This document shows positions 63,001 through 64,000 of a stretch of DNA of 64,000 nucleotides, in pieces. The stretch lies in assembly GCA_033782935.1 (NCBI GenBank), contig JAWQEG010000292.1:926001-990000 (forward strand), given 5' to 3'. The notes beneath the pieces were generated by a model. That model did not search any database and was not told the origin of the DNA. It was given only the letters and a program-made list of their open reading frames with translations. Every line of letters starts with the position of its first letter. Within the stretch, counting starts at the first letter, position 1. Made by a program: the position numbers and the translations under genes. Source of the DNA: Petrolisthes cinctipes (Eukaryota > Arthropoda > Malacostraca > Decapoda > Porcellanidae).

Positions 63001-64000
63001 AGGTGCCCAAAAGTCGATATGTGCATGCATCATCAGTACCCGTTTATATCTCAAATTCTGGCCCAAAACACCCGAAAATTCGATATTTTGGGGTCCCAGA
63101 AGCAATCTGTACATGCCTACTCCGTGTTAGAGTATTTTCAAAATTCAGGCCCAAAACATGCTGAAAATCGATATTTTAGATGCCCAAAGTCAATATGTGC
63201 ATGTATCTTCTGTACCCGTTTATATCTCAAATTCAGGCTCAAAACAACCCGAAAATTCAATATTTTGGGGTCCCAGAAGCAATCTGTACATGCCTACACA
63301 GTGCTAGAATATTTTCAAAATATAGGCTAAAAACATGCTAAAAATCGACATTTTAGGTGCCAAAAAATCGATATCTCAAATTCAGTCCCAAAACACCCGA
63401 AAATTCGATATTTAGAGGTCCCAGAAGGTATCTGTGCATGCCTACTCCGTGTTAGAGTATTTTCAAAATACAGGCCTAAAATATACTGAAAATCGATCTT
63501 TTAGGTGCCCAAAAGTCGATATGTGCATGCATCTTCTGTACCCGTTTATATCTCAAATTCAGTCCCAAAACACCCGAAAATTCGATATTTAGAGGTCCCA
63601 GAAGGTATCTGTGCATGCCTACTCCGAGTTAGAGTATTTTCAAAATACAGGCCTAAAACATACTGAAAATCGATCTCTTAGGTGCCCAAAAGTCGATATG
63701 TGCATGCATTTTCTGTACCCGTTTATATCTCAAATTCTGGCCCTAAACACCCGAAAATTCGATATTTTGGGGTCCCAGAAGCGATCTGTAAATGCCTACT
63801 CCGTGTTAGAGTATTTTCAAAATTCAGGCCCAAAACATGCTGAAAATCGATATTTTTGGTGCCCAAAGTCAATATTTGCATGTATCTTCTGTACCCGTTT
63901 ATATCTCAAATTCAGGCTCAAAACACCCGAAAATTCAATATTTTGGGGTCCCAGAAGCAATCTGTACATGCCTACACAGTGCTAGAATATTTTCAAAATA
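57062..64000. repeat. Satellite array, right block
   Basis: Continuation of the A-B-C satellite, parallel to 14846 onward. It lacks 1354 bp present in copy 1 (59081 to 59582 is 501 bp; 16865 to 18720 is 1855 bp). It contains the GTGCATGCC/856-bp subfamily (60895-62252), and from about 62900 has a different unit order, with a third GTGCATGCC unit at 63611 resembling 20889. It is cut by the window end inside a C monomer. Confidence 0.96.

Larger units (their letters stand above)
42213..64000. repeat. Macro-repeat unit copy 2 (partner of 1-21787)
   Basis: Recurrence of the window start, satellite and retrotransposon together. In the 9-kb element the only differences I noticed from copy 1 are one extra T (50492-50505), C13905 to T56119, one extra TC unit (56733-56756) and G14836 to A57052. 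The satellite flanks differ by whole units. The right end runs past the window; beyond about 62900 the unit order no longer matches copy 1. Confidence 0.93.

Noticed and set aside
1..64000. Hammerhead ribozyme, CENP-B box or telomere repeat in the satellite
   Set aside because: I looked for CTGATGA with GAAA cores, for TTCG...CGGGA, and for short telomeric units, and found none.

Overview
This window is nuclear DNA of a eukaryote, most likely an invertebrate animal. I cannot name the species; a decapod crustacean or similar arthropod is only a guess. It is AT-rich and dominated by satellite DNA, carries long microsatellites, and holds two copies of one Ty3/gypsy-type (Metaviridae-like) LTR retrotransposon. 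I see no host protein-coding gene, no rRNA or tRNA gene, and nothing bacterial.

Layout. Satellite array 1-5767; retrotransposon copy 1, 5768-14845 (minus strand); satellite array 14846-47980; retrotransposon copy 2, 47981-57061 (minus strand); satellite array 57062-64000. About 45.8 kb (72%) is satellite and about 18.2 kb is retrotransposon.

Satellite. The basic monomer is about 177 bp and is itself an old dimer of two related halves (about 87 and 90 bp). Three monomer types, A (177 bp), B (176 bp) and C (148 bp, with a 29-bp internal deletion), form a 501-bp higher-order repeat. Blocks of this trimer and of a dimer variant (about 325 bp) are further amplified as 826, 856, 1327, 2152 and 2356-bp units. 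At the largest scale, the first ~21.8 kb of the window recurs from 42213 onward, so the window spans about one and a half units of a ~42.2-kb tandem repeat that includes the retrotransposon.

Retrotransposon. It has 782-bp LTRs with TG...CA ends, a 4-bp TGTA target duplication, a primer binding site matching the 3' end of tRNA-Leu, a long leader, an open 262-codon gag, then protease, reverse transcriptase, RNase H and integrase in Ty3/gypsy order, a 48-bp minisatellite, and 2.4 kb of unassigned sequence before the last LTR. The pol part is riddled with stops and frameshifts and two reverse-transcriptase catalytic aspartates are Asn, yet the two LTRs of copy 1 look identical. That combination suggests a non-autonomous element that kept gag and its cis signals and was copied recently by another element's enzymes. 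Removing the element plus one TSD restores the 501-bp satellite phase exactly, so it inserted into an already formed higher-order array. The 42-kb duplication came later, because both copies share insertion site, TSD and internal lesions.
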